Positions 1 through 9,751 of a stretch of DNA of 64,000 nt are shown piece after piece. Under the pieces are notes generated by a model. That model had not been told where the DNA came from. It was given only the letters and a program-made list of their open reading frames with translations, and searched no databases. This stretch comes from Galbibacter sp048266365. GTDB taxonomy: Bacteria; Bacteroidota; Bacteroidia; Flavobacteriales; Flavobacteriaceae. Position 1 is the first letter of the stretch. Each line of letters opens with the position of its first letter. The position numbers and the translations under genes were made by a program. Location of the stretch: assembly GCF_048266365.1 (NCBI RefSeq), contig NZ_JBLWZP010000006.1, forward strand, positions 1-64,000, read 5' to 3'.

Positions 1-102
1 CGCGCCGTAAACCGTGTTGAAAAATCGAATGCTATGTGTTGCGCTATTGCTCATCTAGCTTCAGGTTTAAAACCCAACCCATCGCTATGCGTGGTTGGGT
101 AG
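1..102 (+). CDS. possible 3' end of a gene truncated by the window edge
   Basis: Frame 1 is open from the first base to a TAG at 100-102 (33 codons); the other two plus frames and all minus frames contain stops here. The peptide ends in SLCVVG and I do not recognise it. An 8-bp inverted repeat (ACCCAACC 72-79, GGTTGGGT 93-100) overlaps the stop codon. The piece is too short to be sure it is coding; the strong terminator downstream at 178-210 is compatible with a plus-strand gene ending here. Confidence 0.25.
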   Translation, partial: RAVNRVEKSNAMCCAIAHLASGLKPNPSLCVVG

Positions 103-177
103 TTTATAAGCAGTCATAACATGTTAATACAAAGAAAGAGAACTACAAGTATGCTCAATAAGGTAGTACGCAATCAA

Positions 178-214
178 AAGAGCGCTCGATTTAATTAATG
201 GAGCGCTCTTTCAT
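178..214. terminator. bidirectional intrinsic terminator
   Basis: A perfect 10-bp inverted repeat (AAGAGCGCTC 178-187, GAGCGCTCTT 201-210) is followed by TTTC on the plus strand and TTTTG on the minus strand. It lies 34 bases past the SusD stop codon and can end the minus-strand susCD transcript as well as any plus-strand gene entering from the left. Confidence 0.75.
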
Positions 215-243
215 TGCTAATTCAAATAAATATAATTCAAATT

Positions 244-1623
244 TTAAGGGTTAGGTTCCATATTGGAGTTGGCATCAAGTTCTGCATTTGGAATTGGATG
301 AATTCTACGCTTGTCTCCATAAGGAATGGTAGCATTAATATTTTGTTCCGCATCTACTTCAACGATATCATATCCCATCCGTTGTAAATCCCAATAGTAA
401 TGGCCTTCAAAAAGGAACTCCTTTCTTCGCTCTTCAAGGATGTTTTCTTGGGTTACTACAGTATACAACGTAGCTCCTCTGTTTTCAGGGATGGAATTTA
501 ACCATGTTAAACTTTGCGCATCCCCGAGTTCGAATAAAGCCTCGGCGTAATTTAGAATGACTTCCTCATATCGAATGAGAACAATATTGGAGGATCTCGA
601 TGGATATTTACCCATATTTCTCAATCGGGTATTAGAACCAACAACTTCAGTTCCAAGAATATCGGCTCTAACATCACCATCTTCGTACAGTTCGTAAAAT
701 ACAGTAGGGGTCACAGAAATATCCCCATAAGAAGTTCCACGATAGATATATTCCAATCCATTAATACCCTCATTATCCGTGTCGTCATACGCCAGTTCAA
801 ATATGGAATTGCTTGGGTTGTCAACACCAAAAGATGAAACAAAAGTCGACTGATCTATAATACCATATACCTGAGCGTCAATTACTATTTTCGCGGCATC
901 TCTAGCATCTTCCCAACGTTCAAACCAGATGGCCATTCTCGATTCGAATGCTTTCGCAGCATATTTTGAAATAAAAGTCTTTGAATTGGCATCGAAGAAA
1001 TCAGTACTCATCATAGTATAAGCGGTCCGAATATCATTCATTATGCTCTCTTGATTTTCCTGAATCGAGGCTCTTGCTGGAATTTCATTCTCTCCTTTAA
1101 ATTCGGAGATATACGGAACTCCTAGTGTTCCACCAATGTGTTTCTGACCAAACGTCTTTAGGAGATCAAAATGAGCCAAAGCTCTCAAAGCATAGGCCTG
1201 TCCTTGTAGGTGCTTTGCATAAGCTGCGTTTTCAGCATTATCCTCGAGCATACCAATATCCGCACCAATTATAATATTGGCACTCGCAATCAATGCATAC
1301 GCATTGTCCCAAATATAGAGACTGTTGGCGTTGTATGCGAATCCGGCTTCAGTGGTGAAGCGGCCTGAATTTCCATTTGCCCACGTATTTGGCGTGCGTA
1401 CCTCATTGGTGATGATGTAATCTCTTCCGTAATACTCAGAGGTCGTGATCCGGTTGTAGGCACCTTTTAAAATACCCTCTATATCGGCCGAGGTCTTAAT
1501 AGCCTCGCTAGCTTCTTTGTTTTGTTCCAATGATGGATCGAGATCATGCGTTGAACAAGAGCCCAAACCAAGAATAAGTATAAAGAAAAAGAAGGAATAA
1601 AACGTTCTATTTATTTTTAGCAT
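244..1623 (-). CDS. SusD/RagB family nutrient-binding outer-membrane lipoprotein
   Basis: This is the surface glycan- or nutrient-binding partner of the TonB-dependent transporter encoded just upstream (1630-4677). The N-terminus is a lipoprotein signal: a hydrophobic stretch at residues 8-20 followed by GSC with Cys23 as the lipidated residue. The body has the SusD pattern of helical repeats, including QGQAYALRALAHFDLL near residue 140, and the typical C-terminal ERRKEFLFEGHYYWDLQR segment near residue 400. At 459 residues it is a little short for SusD. Six bases separate it from the SusC stop, so the two are surely co-transcribed, with susC first. No glycoside hydrolase, sigma/anti-sigma pair or sensor sits beside the pair, so the substrate cannot be inferred. 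Confidence 0.93.
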   Translation of the reverse strand: MLKINRTFYSFFFFILILGLGSCSTHDLDPSLEQNKEASEAIKTSADIEGILKGAYNRITTSEYYGRDYIITNEVRTPNTWANGNSGRFTTEAGFAYNANSLYIWDNAYALIASANIIIGADIGMLEDNAENAAYAKHLQGQAYALRALAHFDLLKTFGQKHIGGTLGVPYISEFKGENEIPARASIQENQESIMNDIRTAYTMMSTDFFDANSKTFISKYAAKAFESRMAIWFERWEDARDAAKIVIDAQVYGIIDQSTFVSSFGVDNPSNSIFELAYDDTDNEGINGLEYIYRGTSYGDISVTPTVFYELYEDGDVRADILGTEVVGSNTRLRNMGKYPSRSSNIVLIRYEEVILNYAEALFELGDAQSLTWLNSIPENRGATLYTVVTQENILEERRKEFLFEGHYYWDLQRMGYDIVEVDAEQNINATIPYGDKRRIHPIPNAELDANSNMEPNP

Positions 1624-1629
1624 AATTAC

Positions 1630-4600
1630 TTAAATTTTAAAATTAACACCTAATACAACAGATTTGGTTGGAGGGGTAAATATCTCAAGAAACCCACTAG
1701 CATCTACTTCAGGATCCCAAACCAAATTATCATCTTTTACCCAAGTCGCAAGGTTAGTACCTTTAAGATAGATCCTACCATTGATGATATTGAGTATTTT
1801 ATTTACGCTCTCTGGTAAATTATATCCAATGGTGACATTCCTTAGTCTTGCAAAATCTCCATCAAAAAGATATTTGGAATTTAACTCCCAAGGTTCGAAG
1901 GCAGAAGTAACTTTTGCCTCTCTAGTAATATCTCCTGGATTCTGCCATCTGTCGAGAACAGTATTTATCCCTTGATATGCATTAAAGGAATAGGCGTTAC
2001 CTTGACTTGTATATAAATGCCATCCTTCGTATATCTTATGTCCGCCTTGATAGAAAACATCAGCGTCTATATAGAAACCTTTATAATCGATATGAAAATT
2101 GATCCCACCTGAAATGGTTGGTAGCGCACTTGCTCCTTGCCAATCTTTTTCTGCGTCATTGTAAACGGTGGTGGTTTCTCCTTCAGAACCACTGATGTAA
2201 TATGTATTGACTCCTGTATCAGGGTCAACTCCGGCCCAAGTAGGTAAATACCACTCATAAGCTGCGTGTCCAGATTCCACCCTTTGAGATCCGGATGTAA
2301 TATTAATTTCCTTCCCAGCACCATCTTTGGCTAGTTCTAAGACCTCGTTATCATTGGTAGCGAAATTTCCACCGATTCTCAGGTTGAAATCATCTGATCT
2401 TACAATATCAAACTCAAGCTCAACTTCAAATCCTTTGTTTTCCATACGTCCAACATTCTTAGTCTGACTGCTGAAGCCTGTAGTACGAGAGAGAGGAACA
2501 TTAAGCAAAAGATCTTCTGATTCTCGGGTGTAGTATCCAACTGATCCACTGATGCGGTTTTGAAATAAGCCAAAATCTAATCCGAGATCTAGGGTACGGT
2601 TCGTTTCCCATGTCAGATCATCATTTCCATAAGTAGATGGGAATGCCGCTGCAGTACCTGCGTAATTGGTGCTGTACTGGAATAGCACTTGATAAGTGTT
2701 AAGATCTATATTAGCATTTCCAGTAACTCCATAAGAAGCTCTTAATTTCAACAAGTTGATATTATCACTTGAGAGAAAATCTTCACGGTGAAGATTCCAA
2801 GCTGCACCTACTGACCAAAAGTTCCCCCAACGGTTTTCAGAGCTGAACCTAGAGTTTCCTTCCCTTCGATAGGTTCCGTTAAATACGTATTTATCATCAA
2901 ACGAATAAGAGACGGTTCCCATATAGGAAGCAACAGCCCAATCCGTAAATGATGAAGAGGCAGATAGGGGACTTCCTGCTGAGCTAAGGTTGGTTAATCC
3001 ATCTGTTCCAAACTCATTAGCCTCGGCTAATAAAAAATAGTTACGATTCTCTTGAAATTCCTGTAAGGCTTTCAAATCGATCTTATGTCTGTCAAACTCC
3101 ATGGTGTAATCCAAGGAATTCTGGAAGACATAACTAACTGAGCTATTATGAGTCTGCCATCCATTTCCATTGGTAGCAGCTCCATCTCCGGAAATTCTGT
3201 TTCGATAGTTCTTATAGTTGATAACTTGATAATCTATGGAAGCCGAGGTCGTGAAAATAAGATTTTCAATCGGGGTATCCCAGGTCAAAGAATTATTAGA
3301 CAATATCCTATTAAACTTGTTGTCGTCGATTTCCTCTTTAGCTATCCAAAGTGGGTTAGGAAGTCTGGTACCTAAGTTTATAGTACCATCTTCATTATAA
3401 GGCTGGTAAATGGCCGGCATAAAGAATTCTGCTGCCCTAGGAGCAGAGAAGTAGGCGCTTCCTTCCAACATTCCATCTTGGAAAGTATGGGAAACGTTAT
3501 TGATGGTATTAAAGGTTAGTTTATCGCTAAAATTCTTGGAGAAATTCAAGGAACCGGAAATTCGCTCATACCTTGAACCTATAGCAGTTGCCTCTTGTTT
3601 GTAATATCCAAGTGAAGCATAAAAATTATGATCGACCCCACCGCCATTAGCAGAAATATTGTACTGCTGTATGGGAGCGTTTTTGTTCTTAACAACGTTT
3701 TGCCAATCTGCCTCTGGGCGTCCAGCAGCATTCCATTGGGTGTAATCACTTCCAAAACTACTAGGGTAGGTTTGATAAAAATCTTTGGCCTCGCCTAAGC
3801 TAAATTCATAATCTTCCCCATAATCATTATAGAGCGCTTCATAGAATAACATTTCCTGTTCGGCTGCAGTGAGTACGATTGGACCGTCGACTGCATTGTT
3901 TGCAAATCCATAGGAAGTACTAACATCAAATACCGTTTTACCAGCACGTCCAGATTTGGTAGTAATCACAATTACACCATTGGCACCTCGAGCACCATAT
4001 GCAGCAGTAGAAGAAGCATCCTTAAGCACAGTGATGCTTTCAATATCACTACTATTAAGACTTGAAAGTGCAGTAAGGGATGAACCTGAGGAAGATCCAC
4101 TTACATTGGGATTGACAACTGCCACCCCATCAATTACATATAAAGGTTCGTTCCCGGCTGTGATGGAACTCCGACCACGAATTCTGATATTAGAAACAGC
4201 GCCCGGTGTACCTGACGCAGAACTAATATTTAAACCAGCCACCTTTCCTTGTAGCGCCTGATCGACCGAAACAGTAGTGGCTGCCACTAATCTTTCAGAA
4301 TCAAGTTGTACAACGGATCCTGTAATATCTTCCTTTTTCTTGGAAACATACCCCATAACGATGACTTCTTCTAATTCCGAAGCATCTAGGGAGAGCTTAA
4401 CATTCATTTGGGTAGCATTTCCAACTGTTCGGGTTTCAGTTTTGAACCCAATATAGGAGAAGGTCAAAACATCGGCGCTTACTACATCGATTGCGTATTG
4501 TCCTTCAAAATCAGTTTGGGTTCCTTGATTGGTGCCTTGAACTAGAATGTTTACACCGGGAAGTGCAAATCCATCCTCATCAACAACAGTCCCTGTCAAT

Positions 4601-4677
4601 TGCTTAACTTGAGCAAAAGAGACCTGCACCAGTAACGCTAAAAACAGCACTAAAAAAGTTTGTGATTTTTTTTTCAT
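1630..4677 (-). CDS. SusC/RagA family TonB-linked outer-membrane transporter
   Basis: A 1015-residue TonB-dependent receptor. In order: signal peptide (residues 1-22, ending SFAQ), carboxypeptidase-D-like regulatory domain (about 25-105, with GTVVDEDGFALPGVNILVQG), plug domain (about 110-240, with the SusC signature SNIRIRGRSSITAGNEPLYVIDG), and a long beta-barrel ending in a hydrophobic-aromatic strand, VVLGVNFKI. It would import a bound oligomer or peptide together with the SusD protein downstream. There is no N-terminal secretin/TonB short N-terminal domain, so anti-sigma signalling is not indicated. The 472-base upstream region holds its promoter. Substrate unknown. Confidence 0.95.
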   Translation of the reverse strand: MKKKSQTFLVLFLALLVQVSFAQVKQLTGTVVDEDGFALPGVNILVQGTNQGTQTDFEGQYAIDVVSADVLTFSYIGFKTETRTVGNATQMNVKLSLDASELEEVIVMGYVSKKKEDITGSVVQLDSERLVAATTVSVDQALQGKVAGLNISSASGTPGAVSNIRIRGRSSITAGNEPLYVIDGVAVVNPNVSGSSSGSSLTALSSLNSSDIESITVLKDASSTAAYGARGANGVIVITTKSGRAGKTVFDVSTSYGFANNAVDGPIVLTAAEQEMLFYEALYNDYGEDYEFSLGEAKDFYQTYPSSFGSDYTQWNAAGRPEADWQNVVKNKNAPIQQYNISANGGGVDHNFYASLGYYKQEATAIGSRYERISGSLNFSKNFSDKLTFNTINNVSHTFQDGMLEGSAYFSAPRAAEFFMPAIYQPYNEDGTINLGTRLPNPLWIAKEEIDDNKFNRILSNNSLTWDTPIENLIFTTSASIDYQVINYKNYRNRISGDGAATNGNGWQTHNSSVSYVFQNSLDYTMEFDRHKIDLKALQEFQENRNYFLLAEANEFGTDGLTNLSSAGSPLSASSSFTDWAVASYMGTVSYSFDDKYVFNGTYRREGNSRFSSENRWGNFWSVGAAWNLHREDFLSSDNINLLKLRASYGVTGNANIDLNTYQVLFQYSTNYAGTAAAFPSTYGNDDLTWETNRTLDLGLDFGLFQNRISGSVGYYTRESEDLLLNVPLSRTTGFSSQTKNVGRMENKGFEVELEFDIVRSDDFNLRIGGNFATNDNEVLELAKDGAGKEINITSGSQRVESGHAAYEWYLPTWAGVDPDTGVNTYYISGSEGETTTVYNDAEKDWQGASALPTISGGINFHIDYKGFYIDADVFYQGGHKIYEGWHLYTSQGNAYSFNAYQGINTVLDRWQNPGDITREAKVTSAFEPWELNSKYLFDGDFARLRNVTIGYNLPESVNKILNIINGRIYLKGTNLATWVKDDNLVWDPEVDASGFLEIFTPPTKSVVLGVNFKI

Positions 4678-5149
4678 TTAAATAAGGTTTTAAGTGTTAG
4701 AAGATTATTAACTACAACCTATAAATGGCTATATGTTAATAAAACCTTAAAATTAATAGTATTATGTATGATTTCAATAACGTTTATTAACCCTTTATGG
4801 TACTAAATTACCATTTATAAGGAAGAATTTTCTGATAATAGTACATTATACTATCACAAATAAAACTTAAAAAATAAATTAATCTCACAGATAAAAACCT
4901 CCTACATAAAGGCTTGTATATTATTAGCTAAGATTTAAAGCAAATCTAATTCAACAAACCTCACAGTAAAGTAAGTAGGGGCGAGGTAGAATTTTTATTG
5001 TCAGTGAAGAAAAAACAAATTGACAAGCACTTCATTAATAGTGATTGATTTTATTTAAAGAGGTAATCAATATAAATAAAGACAATCCCTTTTATAACAA
5101 TTACAAAACCATTTAATTTGTATTTACTAACTATTAACTTTAATTAAAA
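4678..5149. promoter_or_regulatory. AT-rich divergent intergenic region between susC and the serine hydrolase
   Basis: No coding frame is convincing. On the minus strand TAGATTTG (4948-4941) fits the TAnnTTTG -7 consensus and would give a long leader of about 255 nt for susC; no good -33 element lies at the right distance. On the plus strand TTAATTTG (5113-5120) is a one-mismatch match 30 bases before the hydrolase start. Both promoter assignments are weak. Confidence 0.35.
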
Positions 5150-6427
5150 ATGACTCTCCAAAAGAAACTTTCCACTGCATTATTAATTTTGGCTGTTCTA
5201 GTCCAAAGCAGTATTTATGCCCAGTCCTTTACCGAAACACAAGCAGAAGATGTGGGCTTTTCCAATCAAAGACTTGAGTACCTAACAAAAACTTTTGAGG
5301 GGTTTGTTCAAGATGACGCTCTTCCTGGGTCCGTACTTCTGGTAGCACGAAATGGAGAAATTGCATATTATAAGGCCTTTGGTAAAAGGGATATTGAAGC
5401 CAATGAGCACATGGAAAAAACGGATATTTTTCGTATCGCATCGCAAACCAAAGCAACGGTAAGTGTCGGAATTATGATCCTACAAGAAAGAGGTCTCTTA
5501 ACTATTACTGATCCAGTTGGGAAGTATATCCCTGAATTTAAGAAAACAACTGTCGCAGTTTCTAATGAGGATGGTGGTTACACCGTTGTAGATGCCAAGC
5601 GACAAATTACCATCCGTGATTTACTCACTCACTCCGCTGGTGTTGGCTATGGGAATGGTATCGCTGCTGATAAATGGAAGGAAGCAGGAATTCAAGGTTG
5701 GTACTTTGCAGACCGTAAGGAGCCTATTTTGGAAACTGTAAAAAGGATGGCAAAACTTCCTTTTGATGCGCAGCCAGGAGAAAAATTTGTTTATGGGTAT
5801 TCTACTGATATCCTTGGTGCTCTTATCGAGGTGGTTTCAGGTGAGAGTTTAAAAGATTTTTTAACTAAAAACTTGTTCGAACCACTTCAAATGAATGACA
5901 CGCACTTTTATCTACCAAAAGACAAGAAAGATAGACTTGCTGTAGTGTATTCAGCAACGGAAACTGGAATTGAAAAGGCTCCTAATCCAGGTACAATGGC
6001 AGGGCAGGGAGCTTACCTTAAAGGACCTCGTGTAAGCTATTCAGGAGGAGCCGGCCTTTTGAGTACCGCATATGATTATGGACGCTTTCTTCAAATGATG
6101 TTAAACCAAGGAATACTCGATGGCGAAAGAATCCTGTCTCGAAAATCCGTGGAACTCATGACCGTGGATCATATTTCTAATATCAAGTATCCTTTAAATA
6201 ATGGAACTGGTTTTGGATTAGGGTTTTCTATTATAAAAGATCTAGGTGTTAAAGGCACTATGGGCTCTGTTGGTCAATTTGGTTGGGGAGGTGCATATCA
6301 TTCAACCTATTGGGTTGATCCTTCTGAGAATATGGTTGTAGTATATATGACTCAAGTGATTCCATCAAAAACCCCAGAGGACCATCAAAAATTACCATCG
6401 TTAATATATCAGGCTATTGTTGATTAA
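5150..6427 (+). CDS. secreted serine hydrolase of the beta-lactamase / class C penicillin-binding protein family
   Basis: 425 residues with a signal peptide (cleavage near SIYAQ, residue 25). The catalytic SxxK motif is S98-Q-T-K101; the second motif appears as Y217-S-T in YGYSTD rather than Y-A-N; the third region is GWGGAYHSTYW near residue 375. The fold family includes esterases, D-aminopeptidases and PBP4-like proteins, and the variant second motif favours an esterase/peptidase over a true beta-lactamase. It is likely periplasmic or secreted. It is divergent from susC and 294 bases before the molybdenum-hydroxylase pair, so any functional link to either is only by proximity. Confidence 0.88.
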   Translation: MTLQKKLSTALLILAVLVQSSIYAQSFTETQAEDVGFSNQRLEYLTKTFEGFVQDDALPGSVLLVARNGEIAYYKAFGKRDIEANEHMEKTDIFRIASQTKATVSVGIMILQERGLLTITDPVGKYIPEFKKTTVAVSNEDGGYTVVDAKRQITIRDLLTHSAGVGYGNGIAADKWKEAGIQGWYFADRKEPILETVKRMAKLPFDAQPGEKFVYGYSTDILGALIEVVSGESLKDFLTKNLFEPLQMNDTHFYLPKDKKDRLAVVYSATETGIEKAPNPGTMAGQGAYLKGPRVSYSGGAGLLSTAYDYGRFLQMMLNQGILDGERILSRKSVELMTVDHISNIKYPLNNGTGFGLGFSIIKDLGVKGTMGSVGQFGWGGAYHSTYWVDPSENMVVVYMTQVIPSKTPEDHQKLPSLIYQAIVD

Positions 6428-6428
6428 T

Positions 6429-6572
6429 TCAACGCATCCATTCTAAAAAATAATTTGGCTTCTTATTTTCAAACCAATATCTCATGGTTATTGAAAATGA
6501 GGAGCCATTTTCGTATTGGTATTTGATTCCCATAATGTACGGCTTGCCAAAAAGACTCAGATGAGATGGCAT
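6429..6572 (-). CDS. possible 47-residue small protein, unrecognised
   Basis: A minus-strand ATG at 6572 opens a 47-codon frame ending with TGA at 6431-6429, tail to tail with the serine hydrolase (1-base gap). The peptide begins MPSHLSLFGKPY and ends NYFLEWMR; it is rich in aromatic residues and looks protein-like rather than random. No homologue is recognised and no ribosome-binding site or promoter is evident. It could be a remnant of a longer gene. Confidence 0.3.
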   Translation of the reverse strand: MPSHLSLFGKPYIMGIKYQYENGSSFSITMRYWFENKKPNYFLEWMR

Positions 6573-6721
6573 CAGTTGACTTCAATTCTCATTTCACCTA
6601 CAAATAATTAACCTCGATTCTTGGCAATCATTGATTGATTTAAATGTAAAATAATTGCTAATTTTTTACATTTCATTTCAATATTTAATACAATCTCAGT
6701 ACCTTTTACAAAAATAACATT

Positions 6722-7180
6722 ATGGCTACATTTAATCTAACAATCAATGGGGAGTCACGTCAGGTCGATGTGGATCCTACAACGCCTATGCTATGGGTGC
6801 TCCGAGATCACTTTAATCTTGTAGGAACTAAATTTGGATGCGGTATTGCACAATGTGGTGCATGCACAATTCATATTTCTGATGTTGCAGTTCGATCATG
6901 TCAGTTACCCGTATCAGCCGTAGGAGATCAAAAAATAACAACCATTGAAGGCTTGTCTGAAAATGGAGATCATCCAGTTCAGAAAGCATGGTTAGAGCAA
7001 GATGTCCCGCAATGCGGGTACTGTCAAGCAGGACAAATAATGTCTGCATCTGCATTGTTGAAATCCAATCCTAATCCAAGTGATGAGGAAATTGATCAAG
7101 CTATGAATGGCAATATATGCCGTTGTGGAACCTATATCAGAATCAAGAAAGCAATCAAGACGGCTTCGTCTTCAATGTAA
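6722..7180 (+). CDS. 2Fe-2S small subunit of a molybdenum hydroxylase (isoquinoline 1-oxidoreductase / aldehyde dehydrogenase type)
   Basis: 152 residues carrying two [2Fe-2S] clusters. The N-terminal plant-type ferredoxin domain has CGIAQCGAC near residues 40-47 plus a later Cys in RSCQLPV; the C-terminal helical domain has CGYCQAGQ near 99 and CRCGTY near 138. This is the electron-transfer subunit for the large subunit 36 bases downstream. It has no signal peptide of its own, so it probably crosses the membrane with the Tat-tagged large subunit, as in related periplasmic aldehyde oxidoreductases. Confidence 0.93.
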   Translation: MATFNLTINGESRQVDVDPTTPMLWVLRDHFNLVGTKFGCGIAQCGACTIHISDVAVRSCQLPVSAVGDQKITTIEGLSENGDHPVQKAWLEQDVPQCGYCQAGQIMSASALLKSNPNPSDEEIDQAMNGNICRCGTYIRIKKAIKTASSSM

Positions 7181-7216
7181 ATCGGCATTACTACTTAATT
7201 ACTAAAATCAAGAACT

Positions 7217-9475
7217 GTGACTTTAATCAAAACATCATACGGAAGAAGATCATTTCTCAAGACATCAGCACTAGCTGGTGGTGGGCTCGTTGTAGGTTTC
7301 AGCTGGCTAGCGTCTTGCAACCCATCTACTAAGGAAGTTGCAAAGATGCCAAAAGAGTGGTTTGAAATAAACGGTTATTTAAAGATCGGAGATAATGGAC
7401 TTGCAACAATAATGTCTCCAAACCCCGAAATAGGTCAAAATGTTAAAACCTCTATGCCGATGATCGTAGCTGAAGAGCTCGATATCGATTGGGATAATGT
7501 TATTGTGGAGCAGGCTCCTTTAAACACAGCCATTTTCACACGACAACTTGCAGGTGGGAGCCAATCTATCCGACAAGGATGGGATGGACTTCGTATGGCT
7601 GGAGCAACAGCAAGGCATATGCTTAAGCAAGCAGCAGCACAGCAATGGGAAGTTCCCATTACTGAAGTAACAACGGAAAAAGGGGTTATAAGCCATAAGG
7701 CCAGCAACCGAACTGTTGGATATGGTGAGGTTGCTTCATTAGCAGGGACATTAACTGCTCCAAAAGAAGTTGAACTCAAAAATTATGATGAATTCAAAAT
7801 AATAGGGACGCCAACAAGAAACGTCGATGGTTTAAAATTGGTAACAGGTAAACCTTTATTCGGTATAGATCAATACCAAGATGGAATGCTTACGGCAATG
7901 ATCGTAGCTCCACCAGCATTTGGATTAAAGCTCAAATCCTATGATGACTCAAAAGCACGAGCAATGGCTGGTATTAAGGATGTTTTTACCATAAACACCT
8001 ATGAAAATGTAGAAGCTAAAAGTATGTTTGATGTCGATGCTTTTCCAGAATTAATCGTGGTCGTCGGAAATTCGACATGGGAAGTAATGCAGGCTAAAAA
8101 AGAAATCGTAGCGGAGTGGGAGCCCTTTGAAGAATACCAGGAAAACTTCGCTGATTTTTCAGGCGAAAATATAATTTCTCAAAAGGTACCTGCTGGAAGA
8201 GAAAATAGTGAAGATCACTATAAGATAATGGAGGCCATGTCTCTAAAAGCTTCTAAAATTGCGCGAAAAGATGGTGACCCGGAATCTGCCTTTAAAGAGG
8301 CAGCTAAAATTATTGAACGTAGTTATACAGCACCGTTCTTATCTCACAGCACCATGGAACCTATGAATTTCTTTGCCGACGTAAGGGCCGATAAAGCAAT
8401 TCTTAGCGGGCCAACGCAAACACCAGAGTATATGGAAAAATCCGCTGCTGCAAGATTAGGACTTCCATTAGATAAAGTGGAACTTAAAATGACCCGACAG
8501 GGTGGTGGTTTTGGGCGAAGACTATATGGCCATTTTGTGGTTGAAGCCGGTGTGATTTCTCAAAAAATGCAAACACCTATAAAGCTTGTATACACCCGTG
8601 AAGATGATATGGCCTTTGGAACCTATCGTCCCACATATCATGCACGATATCGCGCAGCGTTGGATAAAGACAATAACCTTATCGGATTTCACGTAAGGGC
8701 AGGAGGTATACCAGAGAGTCCACTATTCGCTAATAGATTCCCAGCAGGTGCTGTGGATAATTATCTCGCTGAATCTTGGGAAGTGCCTTCTAATATTACC
8801 GTAGGGGCATTTAGAGCTCCTCGTTCGAATTTTATCGCTGGTGTAGAACAAGCCTTTTTAGACGAAGTCGCTGAAGAAGCTGGAAAAGATCCAATTGAAT
8901 TTAGATTGGAATTATTTGAAAAAGCTAAAAACAGTCCAGTAGGAGAGAACAATGATTATGATCCGGATCGTTATGCAGGCGTTCTAAAATTAGCTCGTGA
9001 GAAGTCAGGATGGAATAAAAATTCTGACGAAGGAGTATATAGAGGTGTTTCTGCTTATTACTGTCATAATTCGTATGTAGCTAATATTTTGGACATGGTT
9101 GTTGAGAATGAGCAACCTGTGGTCAAAAAAGTGTATGCCATTGTCGATTGTGGAATCGTTGTCAATCCAATTGCTGCCACCAATATGGTAGAAGGTGGAA
9201 CTGTTGATGGGATTGGGAATGCCATGTATGGTGGACTAATCTTTAAAGATGGAGCACCATTTCAGCATAATTTTGATCGATATCGTTTAATAAGACATAA
9301 AGAGAGCCCTAAAGAAGTAGAAGTTCACTTTGTTGAAAATAAGGAGCATCCAACAGGTTTAGGTGAGCCACCATTTCCACCCGTGATGGGAGCACTGGCA
9401 AATGCACTATACAGGGCTACCGGTAAGCGGCATTACGATCAACCATTCATCACCAATAAAAAAATTGTAGGATAG
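7217..9475 (+). CDS. Tat-exported molybdopterin-binding large subunit of a xanthine dehydrogenase-family hydroxylase
   Basis: 752 residues starting at GTG (7217); this start is chosen because the Tat motif GRRSFLKTSALAGG follows at once and the gene then sits 36 bases after its small subunit. It belongs to the single-chain IorB-like group: a short N-terminal MoCo domain, the a/b hammerhead region (GTPTRNVDGLKLVTGKPLFGID), the QGGGFGRRLYG molybdopterin loop and the C-terminal GLGEPPFPP, whose Glu717 is the expected catalytic base. The reaction is hydroxylation of an aldehyde or N-heterocycle with water. No cytochrome c acceptor, FAD subunit or MoCo maturation gene is nearby. Confidence 0.93.
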   Translation: MTLIKTSYGRRSFLKTSALAGGGLVVGFSWLASCNPSTKEVAKMPKEWFEINGYLKIGDNGLATIMSPNPEIGQNVKTSMPMIVAEELDIDWDNVIVEQAPLNTAIFTRQLAGGSQSIRQGWDGLRMAGATARHMLKQAAAQQWEVPITEVTTEKGVISHKASNRTVGYGEVASLAGTLTAPKEVELKNYDEFKIIGTPTRNVDGLKLVTGKPLFGIDQYQDGMLTAMIVAPPAFGLKLKSYDDSKARAMAGIKDVFTINTYENVEAKSMFDVDAFPELIVVVGNSTWEVMQAKKEIVAEWEPFEEYQENFADFSGENIISQKVPAGRENSEDHYKIMEAMSLKASKIARKDGDPESAFKEAAKIIERSYTAPFLSHSTMEPMNFFADVRADKAILSGPTQTPEYMEKSAAARLGLPLDKVELKMTRQGGGFGRRLYGHFVVEAGVISQKMQTPIKLVYTREDDMAFGTYRPTYHARYRAALDKDNNLIGFHVRAGGIPESPLFANRFPAGAVDNYLAESWEVPSNITVGAFRAPRSNFIAGVEQAFLDEVAEEAGKDPIEFRLELFEKAKNSPVGENNDYDPDRYAGVLKLAREKSGWNKNSDEGVYRGVSAYYCHNSYVANILDMVVENEQPVVKKVYAIVDCGIVVNPIAATNMVEGGTVDGIGNAMYGGLIFKDGAPFQHNFDRYRLIRHKESPKEVEVHFVENKEHPTGLGEPPFPPVMGALANALYRATGKRHYDQPFITNKKIVG

Positions 9476-9522
9476 CAAATAAAACGATATAAATTGTATC
9501 GTAAAACATAAAAGTGTAAAGG

Positions 9523-9569
9523 AATAAGGGGCAATGAAATTAAGATTTGATGTCCCTATTTCTTTTTTT
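9523..9569 (+). terminator. intrinsic terminator after the molybdenum-hydroxylase genes
   Basis: AATA(A)GGGGCA at 9523-9533 pairs with TGTCCCTATT at 9551-9560 (one bulged A and one G-T pair), with a 17-base AT-rich loop, followed by TCTTTTTTT. It lies about 50 bases past the large-subunit stop. Confidence 0.7.
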
Positions 9570-9751
9570 AGGGGTTATAACAAAATTCAACCAAAATGTT
9601 CGTTTGCTAAAAATTAACATATAAACTTTCGGGTTTGCATATGCCTAGATTCAATTTTTTGTTACCTTGTTATTTAATAGCTAAAACGGCTAAATTGTAG
9701 GAAAAAAGTTCAAAAAACTAACAAAACGTAAATATTATACATAAAACACGA

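Noticed and set aside
72..100. 8-bp inverted repeat as a terminator
   Set aside because: No T run follows on either strand and it overlaps a possible stop codon; the stronger hairpin at 178-210 is the better terminator.
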